This document shows positions 25,058-32,732 of a stretch of DNA of 38,813 nucleotides, one piece after another; the stretch's first letter is position 1; every line of letters starts with the position of its first letter. A program made the position numbers and the translations under genes. Source of the stretch: an uncultured Clostridia bacterium. GTDB lineage: Bacteria > Bacillota > Clostridia > TANB77 > CAG-508. Below the pieces are notes generated by a model, which worked only from the letters and a program-made list of their open reading frames with translations, was not told the origin of the DNA and ran no database searches. Where the stretch lies: positions 1-38,813 of the forward strand of contig CAKPGS010000008.1 in NCBI GenBank assembly GCA_934155165.1, given 5' to 3'.

Positions 25058-25094
25058 ACAGTTAATTTAATACCACCATAAGGAGGTTTGTTTT

Positions 25095-26159
25095 ATGAGA
25101 AAAAATATGCAAGGAGCTCAAAATGCTTCTGATGGTTACAAAATTCTTGCAGTTGATGATGAAGAAGGAATTGTAGATTCACTATCTATTTTTCTAAAAA
25201 GATCTGGTTATAATTTTACAGGTGTTACCGATCCAACTGAAGCTATTGAACTTGTAAAAAGAGAGCACTTTGATTTGATGATTCTTGACTTTATGATGTA
25301 TCCACTTCATGGCGATCAAGTTGTTGAAGAAATTCGTAAATTCAATAAAGAATTATATATTCTATTGCTTACAGGTCATAAGGATTTAGCTCCACCATTA
25401 GAAACAATAAGAAGACTTGATATTCAGGGATATTGTGAAAAAAGCGATAAATTTGACCAGTTGCTTCTTTTAATAGAATCTGGTATTAAGTCCATAGAGC
25501 AAATGAATGAAATTAAAAGAATAAATAATGAACTTTCTGAAACTAATGAACAACTAGAAAAAGCTTACATGGAAAGTATTGAAACTCTTAGATATACGGT
25601 TGAAGCAAAAGACCCTTATACAAGAGGTCATTCAGATAGAGTGTCAAGCTATTCTGTTTTAATAGGAGAAAAATTAGGTCTATCTGATAAAGATATTAGA
25701 ATCCTAAAAATTGGTGGATTATTTCACGATATTGGTAAAATTGGTGTTCCAGATGCAATTTTATTAAAAGATTCTAAATTATCTGATGATGAATATTCTC
25801 AAATTAAAAATCATCCTACAATAGGAGAACATATATTATCTAATGCGACAATTTTTAAAGATATGATTCCTATTGTAAAACATCATCATGAAAGATTTGA
25901 TGGAAGAGGATATCCAAGCAGATTAGCAGGTACAGATATTCCTTATTTTGCTAGAATTGCTGCAGTTGCAGATACCTTTGATGCAATGACATCAAAACGT
26001 TCTTATAGAGACCCTTTACCTTTACAAGTAGTAATAGATGAAATTAAAAAATGTTCTGGAACTCAATTTGACCCAGATATTGCAAAAGTTTTTGTAGAAA
26101 TTTTGGAAAATAATTACGAAAAAATACAAGAAATACAAAAAGAATTTCCAATAAATTAG
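25095..26159 (+). CDS. Response regulator with HD-GYP output domain (probable c-di-GMP phosphodiesterase)
   Basis: A 354-residue two-domain protein. The receiver domain (about residues 15-135) has the acidic pair D21/D22, phospho-acceptor D65 (MILDF), T in LLTGH and the conserved K in CEKSD. A short coiled coil (about 137-165) leads to an HD-GYP domain (about 170-345) with H211/D212 in FHDIGKIGVP and the GYP signature at 272-274. HD-GYP domains with these residues break down cyclic di-GMP, so phosphorylation of D65 would probably set c-di-GMP level. No kinase is adjacent; the orphan kinase at 20992, on the same strand across alaS, is a candidate partner. A DUF975 gene follows 50 bases downstream and may share the transcript. 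Confidence 0.92.
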   Translation: MRKNMQGAQNASDGYKILAVDDEEGIVDSLSIFLKRSGYNFTGVTDPTEAIELVKREHFDLMILDFMMYPLHGDQVVEEIRKFNKELYILLLTGHKDLAPPLETIRRLDIQGYCEKSDKFDQLLLLIESGIKSIEQMNEIKRINNELSETNEQLEKAYMESIETLRYTVEAKDPYTRGHSDRVSSYSVLIGEKLGLSDKDIRILKIGGLFHDIGKIGVPDAILLKDSKLSDDEYSQIKNHPTIGEHILSNATIFKDMIPIVKHHHERFDGRGYPSRLAGTDIPYFARIAAVADTFDAMTSKRSYRDPLPLQVVIDEIKKCSGTQFDPDIAKVFVEILENNYEKIQEIQKEFPIN

Positions 26160-26209
26160 GTATTAATACACATATTAATATATATAATTAAATAAAAGGA
26201 GGAGTTTTT

Positions 26210-26971
26210 ATGACAGCATCTGAAATAAGACAAGAAGCACGTAAATGTTTAACAGGAAAATGGGGAAAAGGAGCTTTAGCAACATTAATCTTTTTTGTTA
26301 TTGATTACATTATCTCATTTGTATTAAATTTAGTTCCTATGGTAGGATCTATTGCTTCTTTGATTATAACTGTTCCATTATCTTTTGGATTTACAGTTGT
26401 TGTAATGTCAAAACTAAAAAGAGGAGAAGAAATTTCTTACTTAGAATTCTTCAAAAATGGATTTGACAAATTTGTTAAAGTATGGCAAACAACTTTATGG
26501 ATATTCGTTAAAATGTTAGCACCTATAGTTGTTGCAATAATTGGTGCAGTTGTTATGGTTACTGGTTTTACTATGTCAGCTACCGGTTCTTCAGCAGGTG
26601 CAATAATAGGTATACTTGGTGTAATTGCCTATATTGTAGGTATTGTTTGGGCTATTCCAAGAGCTTATTCATACAAATTAGCATTATACATAATTAATGA
26701 TAATCCAGATATGCTTGCTAAAGAAGCTGTTGAAAAAAGTGCTGAAATAATGAATGGACACAGATGGGCATTTTTCTGGCTACAATGTACATTTATTGGA
26801 TGGGCAATTTTAGCTTGCTTCACATTAGGAATTGGAATGTTTTGGTTAATACCATATATTCAAGTATCAACAGTTGCATTCTATGACAATTTAGTTGGAA
26901 ACAACAATATTGAAGCAAAAGAAGTAAAAAGAGAAGAAACAGTTGAAGAAAACCCAATTCAAGAAAATTAA
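26210..26971 (+). CDS. DUF975-family membrane protein
   Basis: A 253-residue integral membrane protein. It begins with the family-type segment SEIRQEARKCLTGKWGKGA and then has about five or six hydrophobic segments (about 22-62, 92-150 and 190-222), with a charged Glu/Lys-rich tail. DUF975 proteins are common in Firmicutes and have no known function. AAAGGAGG lies five or six bases before the ATG. The 50-base gap to the HD-GYP gene has no terminator, so the two may be co-transcribed; the end is marked by a strong two-way terminator shared with tex. Confidence 0.82.
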   Translation: MTASEIRQEARKCLTGKWGKGALATLIFFVIDYIISFVLNLVPMVGSIASLIITVPLSFGFTVVVMSKLKRGEEISYLEFFKNGFDKFVKVWQTTLWIFVKMLAPIVVAIIGAVVMVTGFTMSATGSSAGAIIGILGVIAYIVGIVWAIPRAYSYKLALYIINDNPDMLAKEAVEKSAEIMNGHRWAFFWLQCTFIGWAILACFTLGIGMFWLIPYIQVSTVAFYDNLVGNNNIEAKEVKREETVEENPIQEN

Positions 26972-26973
26972 TA

Positions 26974-27011
26974 AAAAAAGATTGACATTAAATAAAATGT
27001 CAATCTTTTTT
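26974..27011. terminator. Two-way terminator between the DUF975 gene and tex
   Basis: AAAAAAGATTGACATT and its exact complement form a 16-bp stem with a 6-base loop, with A and T runs at the ends. It serves both converging genes. Confidence 0.88.
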
Positions 27012-27052
27012 GTTATATAAAATTTACCTTTTACATTTTTATTAAATTAATC

Positions 27053-29230
27053 TTAATTCAAACTTTTCATAGACAATTTAACCTTTTGTCTTTCATTATC
27101 TATTCCAATAACTTTTACCTTTACTATATCTCCTATTGATACAAAATCTGAAGGATTCTTTACAAACTTATCTGAAAGCTCAGATATGTGGACAAGTCCA
27201 TCGTGTTTTACTCCTATATCCACAAATGCTCCAAAGTCTATCACATTTCTAACTGTTCCTGTTAATATCATACCTTCTTTTAAATCTTCAAATTTAAGTA
27301 CATCTTGCCTTAGTATTGGTTTTGGCATTTCATCACGAGGATCTCTTCCTGGCTTAGAAAGTTCTTCTATAATATCTTTTAAGGTTGGCTCTCCTATTTC
27401 TAATTCTGAAGCAACCTTAGCTGTATTTAATTCATTTAATTTTGCTCTTATAGTTGATATTTTTTCTTTATCTAACAAGTCTTGTTTTGTATATCCTAAA
27501 TTTGTTAATAATTTTTCTACTGCTTCATAACTTTCTGGGTGAACTGCTGTAGAGTCTATTGGATTGCTTCCATCTAATATTCTTAAAAATCCTGCACATT
27601 GTTCATAAGCAACTTTTCCAAGCTTTGGAACTTTCAAAAGTTCTTTTCTATTTTTTAATTTTCCATTTTCATCTCTATATTTAACAATATTTTTACTTAT
27701 TGTTTTGTTAAGACCTGAAACATAAGAAAGTAATGATGGTGTAGCAGTATTTACATCAACACCAACTTTATTAACTGCAGATTCAACAACACCTGTTAGG
27801 CTTTCTTCTAATCTTTTTTGATTAACATCATGTTGATATTGCCCAACACCTATTGCCTTTGGCTCTATCTTTACAAGTTCTGCAAGTGGGTCTTGCAATC
27901 TACGTGCTATAGAAATTGCACCTCTTATAGATACATTTATGTCTGGATATTCTTCTGTTGCAAGCTTTGAAGCTGAATATACAGAAGCACCAGCTTCACT
28001 TACTATAACATAGCAAACCTCATGTTTTGCTTCTTTTATCATATCTGCAACAAACATTTCAGATTCACGAGACGCTGTTCCATTTCCTATTGCTATCATA
28101 TTTACATTATACTTTTCAATTAATTTTAATAATTCTTTTTTTGCACCTTCAACATCGTTTTGTGGTTCTGTTGGATATACTGTAGTATATTCTAATAATT
28201 TTCCTGTTTCATCTATAACAGCTATTTTACAACCTGTTCTATATGCAGGGTCAAAGCCCATAACAGTTTTATTTTTTATTGGAGCTCCTAATAGTAATTG
28301 TTTAGCATTCTCTCCAAATACTTTAATAGCTTTTTCTTCTGCCTTTTCTGTTAAGTCGTTTCTTATTTCTCTATCTATAGATGGTTCTATTAATCTTTTA
28401 TAACTATCTGCAATAGTATCAATTAACATTTGTGTAAATTGAGTATCACCTTTTATAACGTATTTTTGTATATAATTTAATATTTTTTCTTCTGGCTTTT
28501 CTATAGATACTTTTAAGAATTTTTCTTTTTCTCCCCTGTTTATTGCAAGTATTCTGTGAGATGGTATTGTTCTTATTGTTTCACTAAATTCATAATACAT
28601 TTCATAGCTTGATTTTTGTTCATCATCTACGGCTTTTGTATTTATAGTTGCCTCTCTATAACATTGTCTTTTTATTTCTTTTCTATATTTAGGTTCATCA
28701 GATATCATTTCTGCAATAATATCTAAAGCACCTTGAATTGCATCTTCCGCTGTTTCAACAATTTTATCTTTTTCAACTTCTTGAACATTTTTTGTAACAT
28801 ACTCTGTTGCTATTTCTTTAATATCTTTTTGTTCTTCTTGTTTTAAAATTATTTCTGCTAAAGGTTCTAACCCCTTTGCCTTAGCAACTGTTGCTCTAGT
28901 TTTTTTCTTTTGTTTATAAGGTCTGTAAATATCTTCAACTTCTGCAAGTGTTTTCGCAACCGCAATAGATTGCATAATTTCATCTGTTAATTTTCCTTGC
29001 TCATCTATTATTTTAACAACTTCTTCTTTTCTTGTTTCTAAATTTCTTAAGTAATTTAAACGTTCTCCTAATTCTCTTAATTGTTCATCTGAAAGTCCGC
29101 CTGTAACTTCCTTTCTATAACGTGCAATAAATGGTATTGTATTGCCCTCATCTATAAGCTTTACAGCAGCTTCCACTTGAGAATATTTTACGTTTAGTTC
29201 TCCTGCTATTGTTTGAATTATCTTGTCCAT
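27053..29230 (-). CDS. tex: Tex-family RNA-binding transcription accessory protein
   Basis: A 725-residue protein with the full Tex plan: N-terminal helical Tex domain (about 1-190), a YqgF/RNase H-like domain (about 320-450, beginning near TVMGFDPAYRTGCKIAV), helix-hairpin-helix repeats (about 490-560, VNTATPSLLSYVSGL and RKELLKVPKLG segments), and a C-terminal S1 RNA-binding domain (about 645-720, GTVRNVIDFGAFVDIG). Tex proteins bind RNA and are linked to transcription and RNA turnover; the bacterial role is not settled. Start choice: an ATG at 29240-29242 overlaps the GGAGG site, so the ATG at 29228-29230, five bases after GGAGG, is used. It has its own consensus promoter. Confidence 0.95.
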   Translation of the reverse strand: MDKIIQTIAGELNVKYSQVEAAVKLIDEGNTIPFIARYRKEVTGGLSDEQLRELGERLNYLRNLETRKEEVVKIIDEQGKLTDEIMQSIAVAKTLAEVEDIYRPYKQKKKTRATVAKAKGLEPLAEIILKQEEQKDIKEIATEYVTKNVQEVEKDKIVETAEDAIQGALDIIAEMISDEPKYRKEIKRQCYREATINTKAVDDEQKSSYEMYYEFSETIRTIPSHRILAINRGEKEKFLKVSIEKPEEKILNYIQKYVIKGDTQFTQMLIDTIADSYKRLIEPSIDREIRNDLTEKAEEKAIKVFGENAKQLLLGAPIKNKTVMGFDPAYRTGCKIAVIDETGKLLEYTTVYPTEPQNDVEGAKKELLKLIEKYNVNMIAIGNGTASRESEMFVADMIKEAKHEVCYVIVSEAGASVYSASKLATEEYPDINVSIRGAISIARRLQDPLAELVKIEPKAIGVGQYQHDVNQKRLEESLTGVVESAVNKVGVDVNTATPSLLSYVSGLNKTISKNIVKYRDENGKLKNRKELLKVPKLGKVAYEQCAGFLRILDGSNPIDSTAVHPESYEAVEKLLTNLGYTKQDLLDKEKISTIRAKLNELNTAKVASELEIGEPTLKDIIEELSKPGRDPRDEMPKPILRQDVLKFEDLKEGMILTGTVRNVIDFGAFVDIGVKHDGLVHISELSDKFVKNPSDFVSIGDIVKVKVIGIDNERQKVKLSMKSLN

Positions 29231-29262
29231 AATTTCCTCCATATTTTTTATTTAACGTTTAA

Positions 29263-29291
29263 ATTATATATTAACAATTTTTAAAAATCAA
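29263..29291 (-). promoter_or_regulatory. Promoter of tex
   Basis: On the minus strand: TTGATT, 17 bases, TATAAT, about 32 bases before the start codon. Confidence 0.68.
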
Positions 29292-29331
29292 GAAAAACAC
29301 ATAAAGATAGTGGGCATATATATTACATGAA

Positions 29332-29356
29332 AAAAGGTAACCAACGGTTACCTTTT
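29332..29356 (-). terminator. Terminator of the deaminase gene
   Basis: AAAAGGTAACC and GGTTACCTTTT form an 11-bp stem with a 3-base loop; on the minus strand a T run follows. It lies 20 bases after the deaminase stop. Confidence 0.85.
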
Positions 29357-29375
29357 ATAAATAAAATTGTAATTT

Positions 29376-29849
29376 TTAATAAATTGTATCATCATTTTCT
29401 ATCCATTTTTCAACTAATTCATGACGATACTTTTCTTTGGAATCTCTCATATAAACATCCTTAACTCCTGCATTTATAAGCATTCTTTTACAAAATGAGC
29501 AAGGTTCATTATCGATTACATATTCTCCATTCCTCTTGTTTACGCCTACTAAGTATAATGTTGAACCAATCATTTTATCTCGTGAAGCACTTATTATAGC
29601 ATTTTGCTCACTGTGAACTGACCTACATCTCTCGTATCCTTTTCCACTTGGCATTTCACATTTTTGCCTCATACAATATCCTAAGTCTAAACAATTTTTC
29701 CGGCCACGTGGTGCTCCAGTATAACCAGTAGAAATAATCTCATCATTTTTTACTATTACACTTCCATAGTTATTTCTTAAGCAGGTTCCCCGCTCTGCAA
29801 CAACCTCAGCAATGTCTAAATAATAGTTAATTTTGTCAACTCTATTCAT
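29376..29849 (-). CDS. comEB: dCMP deaminase-like protein, ComEB family
   Basis: A 157-residue zinc deaminase. The active-site HxE is at H79 and E81 (HSEQNA) and the second zinc-ligand pair at C117 and C120 (PCSFC), the normal layout of the dCMP/cytidine deaminase group. Extra cysteines at 53, 59, 64 and 75 fit the structural zinc site seen in dCMP deaminases. The enzyme would turn dCMP into dUMP to feed thymidylate synthesis. The ComEB name comes from Bacillus; here the gene is not next to other competence genes, and the name says nothing about DNA uptake. CAGGAGG precedes the ATG, and it has its own promoter and terminator. Confidence 0.9.
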   Translation of the reverse strand: MNRVDKINYYLDIAEVVAERGTCLRNNYGSVIVKNDEIISTGYTGAPRGRKNCLDLGYCMRQKCEMPSGKGYERCRSVHSEQNAIISASRDKMIGSTLYLVGVNKRNGEYVIDNEPCSFCKRMLINAGVKDVYMRDSKEKYRHELVEKWIENDDTIY

Positions 29850-29902
29850 GTTTTCGTCCTCCTGACAATTGTCTTTATGGATTTTAATGTGTTACGACAA
29901 AT

Positions 29903-29931
29903 ATAATATCACAATTTATGTTAATTTTCAA
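29903..29931 (-). promoter_or_regulatory. Promoter of the deaminase gene
   Basis: On the minus strand: TTGAAA, 17 bases, TATTAT. No terminator was seen between it and the ABC-F gene upstream, so read-through is also possible. Confidence 0.6.
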
Positions 29932-29942
29932 CTACTTATATT

Positions 29943-31526
29943 TTATTCAATTCCTAAATATTCATTATAAGTTACTTCTCTATCTATAACTGTTCCATCT
30001 TGTTTTAAGTCTATTATTCTATTTGCAACTGTTTGTGTTAATTGATGGTCATGTGAAGTAAATATAATATTTCCTGTAAATTTTTTCATTCCCTCGTTTA
30101 CACTTGTTATGCTTTCCATATCTAAATGGTTTGTTGGTTCATCTAATATTAAGAAATTAGCTCCTGAAAGCATCATTTTAGAAAGTACACATCTGACTCT
30201 TTCTCCACCAGACATTACATTTACTTTTTTCAATGCTTCTTCTCCAGAAAATAACATTCTTCCTAAAAAGCTTCTTACGTATGTTTCATCTGGGTCTTTT
30301 GAATATTGTCTAAGCCAATCTGTTATACTTAAATCTACATCAAATAAATAATTATTATCTTTAGGGAAATATGTAGTTGTTATAGTTGTTCCCCATATTA
30401 TTTCTCCAGAATCTGGTTCCATTTCTCCTGCAAGAATTTTAAATAATACAGTTTTTGCATTTTCATTATCTGCCAAAAATGCTATTTTATTATCTTTTTT
30501 CACTGTAAAAGATACATTGTCTAATATCTTTTCACCATCTATTGTTTTGCATAAATTTTTAACTGTTAATATATCATTTCCAGGCTCTCTATCTGGTTTA
30601 AAATCTACATATGGATATCTTCTATTAGATGGTTTAATTTCATCTAATTGAATTTTTTCTAATGATTTTTTTCTTGATGTTGCTTGTTTAGATTTTGATG
30701 CATTAGCACTAAATCTTGCAATAAAGTCTTGTAAGTCTTTAATTTTTTCTTCTTTCTTCTTATTTTGTTCTTTCATTTGTTTTAATGCAAGTTGACTAGA
30801 TTCATACCAGAAATCATAGTTTCCAGGATAAACCTTAATTTTTCCAAAATCTACATCTGCAATATGTGTACATACTTTATTTAAGAAATATCTATCATGA
30901 GATACAACCAAAACAGTATTTTCAAAATTAATTAAAAACTCCTCAAGCCAAGCAATGCTTTTTAAATCCAAGTCATTTGTAGGTTCATCTAATAATAAAA
31001 TATCAGGATTTCCAAATAAACTTTGAGCAAGCAACACTTTAACCTTTTCCCTTGCTTCTAATTCCCTCATAAATTTATAATGATTCTCTGGAATAATACC
31101 TAAATCATTTAAAAGCATTGCAGCGTCAGACTCTGCATTCCATCCATCAAGCTCTGCAAATCTTTCCTCTAATTTAGCAGCCTTCATACCATCTTCCTCA
31201 TTAAAATCAGGTTTAGCATAAATAGCATCTTTTTCCTTCATAATATCATACAATTCTTTATTTCCCATAATAACTGTGTCCATTACAGTAAAATCTTCAA
31301 AAGCAAAGTGATCTTGCTTTAATACAGAAATTCTTTCACCCTTATCAATAGTAACCTCACCTTTACTAGGCTCAATATCGCCAGATAAAACCTTTAAAAA
31401 AGTTGACTTACCAGCACCATTAGCACCAATAATACCATAGCAATTACCTTTACCAAAGCGAATATTAACATCCTCAAATAAAACCCTTTTACCAAATCTA
31501 ACAGTTACTCCATTTACAGATAACAT
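29943..31526 (-). CDS. ABC-F ATPase, YkpA/YbiT type
   Basis: A 527-residue protein with two ABC ATPase domains and no membrane segments, so an ABC-F protein that probably works at the ribosome rather than as a transporter. The sequence closely follows Bacillus YkpA. Domain 1 has an intact Walker A (GANGAGKST, 34-42) and Walker B (LLLDEPTNDLD), but its signature is altered (LEAREKVK for LSGGQ). Domain 2 has a good signature (MSGGERVR) and Walker B (LILDEPTNHLD), but its Walker A is degenerate (ADNENAKT). The linker (about 250-290) is charged and helical, as in the P-site tRNA interaction motif. One composite ATP site is thus intact and the other weak. AGGAGG precedes the ATG, with a consensus promoter upstream. 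Resistance to antibiotics is not indicated. Confidence 0.92.
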   Translation of the reverse strand: MLSVNGVTVRFGKRVLFEDVNIRFGKGNCYGIIGANGAGKSTFLKVLSGDIEPSKGEVTIDKGERISVLKQDHFAFEDFTVMDTVIMGNKELYDIMKEKDAIYAKPDFNEEDGMKAAKLEERFAELDGWNAESDAAMLLNDLGIIPENHYKFMRELEAREKVKVLLAQSLFGNPDILLLDEPTNDLDLKSIAWLEEFLINFENTVLVVSHDRYFLNKVCTHIADVDFGKIKVYPGNYDFWYESSQLALKQMKEQNKKKEEKIKDLQDFIARFSANASKSKQATSRKKSLEKIQLDEIKPSNRRYPYVDFKPDREPGNDILTVKNLCKTIDGEKILDNVSFTVKKDNKIAFLADNENAKTVLFKILAGEMEPDSGEIIWGTTITTTYFPKDNNYLFDVDLSITDWLRQYSKDPDETYVRSFLGRMLFSGEEALKKVNVMSGGERVRCVLSKMMLSGANFLILDEPTNHLDMESITSVNEGMKKFTGNIIFTSHDHQLTQTVANRIIDLKQDGTVIDREVTYNEYLGIE

Positions 31527-31557
31527 AATAATCCTCCTAAAATAATCATTGTTTGAT

Positions 31558-31586
31558 ATTATAACAGCAAATCAAAGATATTTCAA
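31558..31586 (-). promoter_or_regulatory. Promoter of the ABC-F gene
   Basis: On the minus strand: TTGAAA, 17 bases, TATAAT, about 31 bases before the start codon. Confidence 0.7.
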
Positions 31587-31622
31587 GAAAAAGTCTAAAC
31601 CTGTCCCAAAAAGAACAAAAAA

Positions 31623-31664
31623 GTGGCTTCGCCACGCGGGTCGTCGGGGACACCTACTCCTACA
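31623..31664 (-). repeat. REP-like element, copy 8, divergent, with an extra hairpin
   Basis: A GTGGC-TTC-GCCAC hairpin (31623-31635) is joined to a second, GGTCGTC/GGACACC-type hairpin (31638-31654, one bulge), followed by CTAC. On the minus strand GTAG precedes the second hairpin. It lies between the ABC-F promoter and the corA terminator. Confidence 0.5.
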
Positions 31665-31700
31665 TTCAAAATAGGAATTTCCTATAATACAAAAAATGTG
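31659..31700 (+). repeat. Tail segment shared with 36474-36515
   Basis: From CCTACA through AAATAGGAATTTCCT and TAATACAAAAAATGTG this follows the segment after the REP copy at 36457 with only a few changes over 42 bases. The inner part (ATAGGAA/TTCCTAT) is itself a small palindrome. Confidence 0.55.
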
Positions 31701-31724
31701 AATTAGGGACTGTCCCTAATTCAC
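31698..31724 (-). terminator. Terminator of corA
   Basis: GTGAATTAGGGA and TCCCTAATTCAC form a perfect 12-bp stem with a 3-base loop; on the minus strand ATTTTTTG follows. It lies about 38 bases after the corA stop. Confidence 0.85.
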
Positions 31725-31761
31725 AAAAATTGTAAAGCCTTGGTCTTTCCATTTTTAACTT

Positions 31762-32712
31762 TTAATCAAGCATGTCTTTTTTCTTTAACCATATTGTTAC
31801 TGAGAGTGTTAATAGTATTGATATTGCTATCATTATTTGGAAGCCGTTTGTGTTGTTTTGAAATGGTAGTTCTACGTTCATTCCCCAAAAGCTTGATACC
31901 ATTGTTGGTATTGCTAGTACTATTGTTATTGAGGTTAGGAATTTCATTACTCCATTTAGGTTGTTTGATATTATTGATGCGTATGCATCCATTGTTCCGT
32001 TTAGGATATCACTATATATTTTGCCCATTTCCATCGCTTGTTTGTTTTCTATTATGGCGTCTTCTAGTATGTCTTCATCATCTTCGTATAGTTTTATAAA
32101 TTTCCCTCTTAGGGTTTTTTCCATTACTACTTCGTTAGATTTTATTGAAGTAGTGAAATAAACTAAACTTTTTTCTAAACTTAACATTTTTAATAATTCT
32201 CTATTTTTCATAGAGTGTTTTAGTGTGCTTTCTGCTATTTCTGTTTCTTTGTTTATTCTTTTTAAGTATGTTAAATAGCTAGAAGCATTTTCTAACATTA
32301 TTTGAAATAAAAATCTACTTTTCATGTATGTTACAAAGCTCTTTACTTTTGATTTTATAAATTTTTCTAAAACTATACTTTTTCGCAATGAGACTGTTAC
32401 TATATAGTCATCTCTAACTATTATTACACCTAGGGGCATTGTTGAATATGTGTATGATTCATTTTCCTTTTCTATTGTTGGAACATCTATTACAAATAAC
32501 ACTGTTCCATCATCTTCTTCAGTATCTATTCTGGCTTTTTCTTCATAGTCTAAGGAGTCTTTTATATAGTCTGCACTTATTTCTAATTGCTTACATATAT
32601 ATATTATTTCATCATCAGAGGGAGAAACTAAGTTTATCCAACAGCCTCTTTGTACTTTGTCTAATATTTCTAGTTTATTTGTTTGTATATTTGTGTTGTA
32701 TATTTCTATCAT
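31762..32712 (-). CDS. corA: CorA-family divalent metal ion transporter
   Basis: A 316-residue protein of the CorA family, which carries Mg2+ and sometimes Co2+ or Ni2+ across the membrane as a pentamer. A large soluble N-terminal domain is followed by a long helix and two C-terminal membrane segments; the family signature GMN is at 277-279 (FWGMNVELP), between the segments. The last residues (KKKDMLD) are basic, as usual. GAAAGGAG precedes the ATG. It begins only 20 bases after the stop of the large surface-protein gene, with no terminator between, so both may be on one transcript. Confidence 0.92.
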   Translation of the reverse strand: MIEIYNTNIQTNKLEILDKVQRGCWINLVSPSDDEIIYICKQLEISADYIKDSLDYEEKARIDTEEDDGTVLFVIDVPTIEKENESYTYSTMPLGVIIVRDDYIVTVSLRKSIVLEKFIKSKVKSFVTYMKSRFLFQIMLENASSYLTYLKRINKETEIAESTLKHSMKNRELLKMLSLEKSLVYFTTSIKSNEVVMEKTLRGKFIKLYEDDEDILEDAIIENKQAMEMGKIYSDILNGTMDAYASIISNNLNGVMKFLTSITIVLAIPTMVSSFWGMNVELPFQNNTNGFQIMIAISILLTLSVTIWLKKKDMLD

Positions 32713-32732
32713 AGTTTCTCCTTTCTAACTTT

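Larger units (their letters stand above)
24772..25094. other. Divergent intergenic region between alaS and the HD-GYP regulator
   Basis: 323 bases holding the alaS promoter, two REP-like palindromes about 28 bases apart, and the promoter of the HD-GYP gene, each listed on its own. No small gene or riboswitch was recognised in the rest, which is mainly T-rich. Confidence 0.6.
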
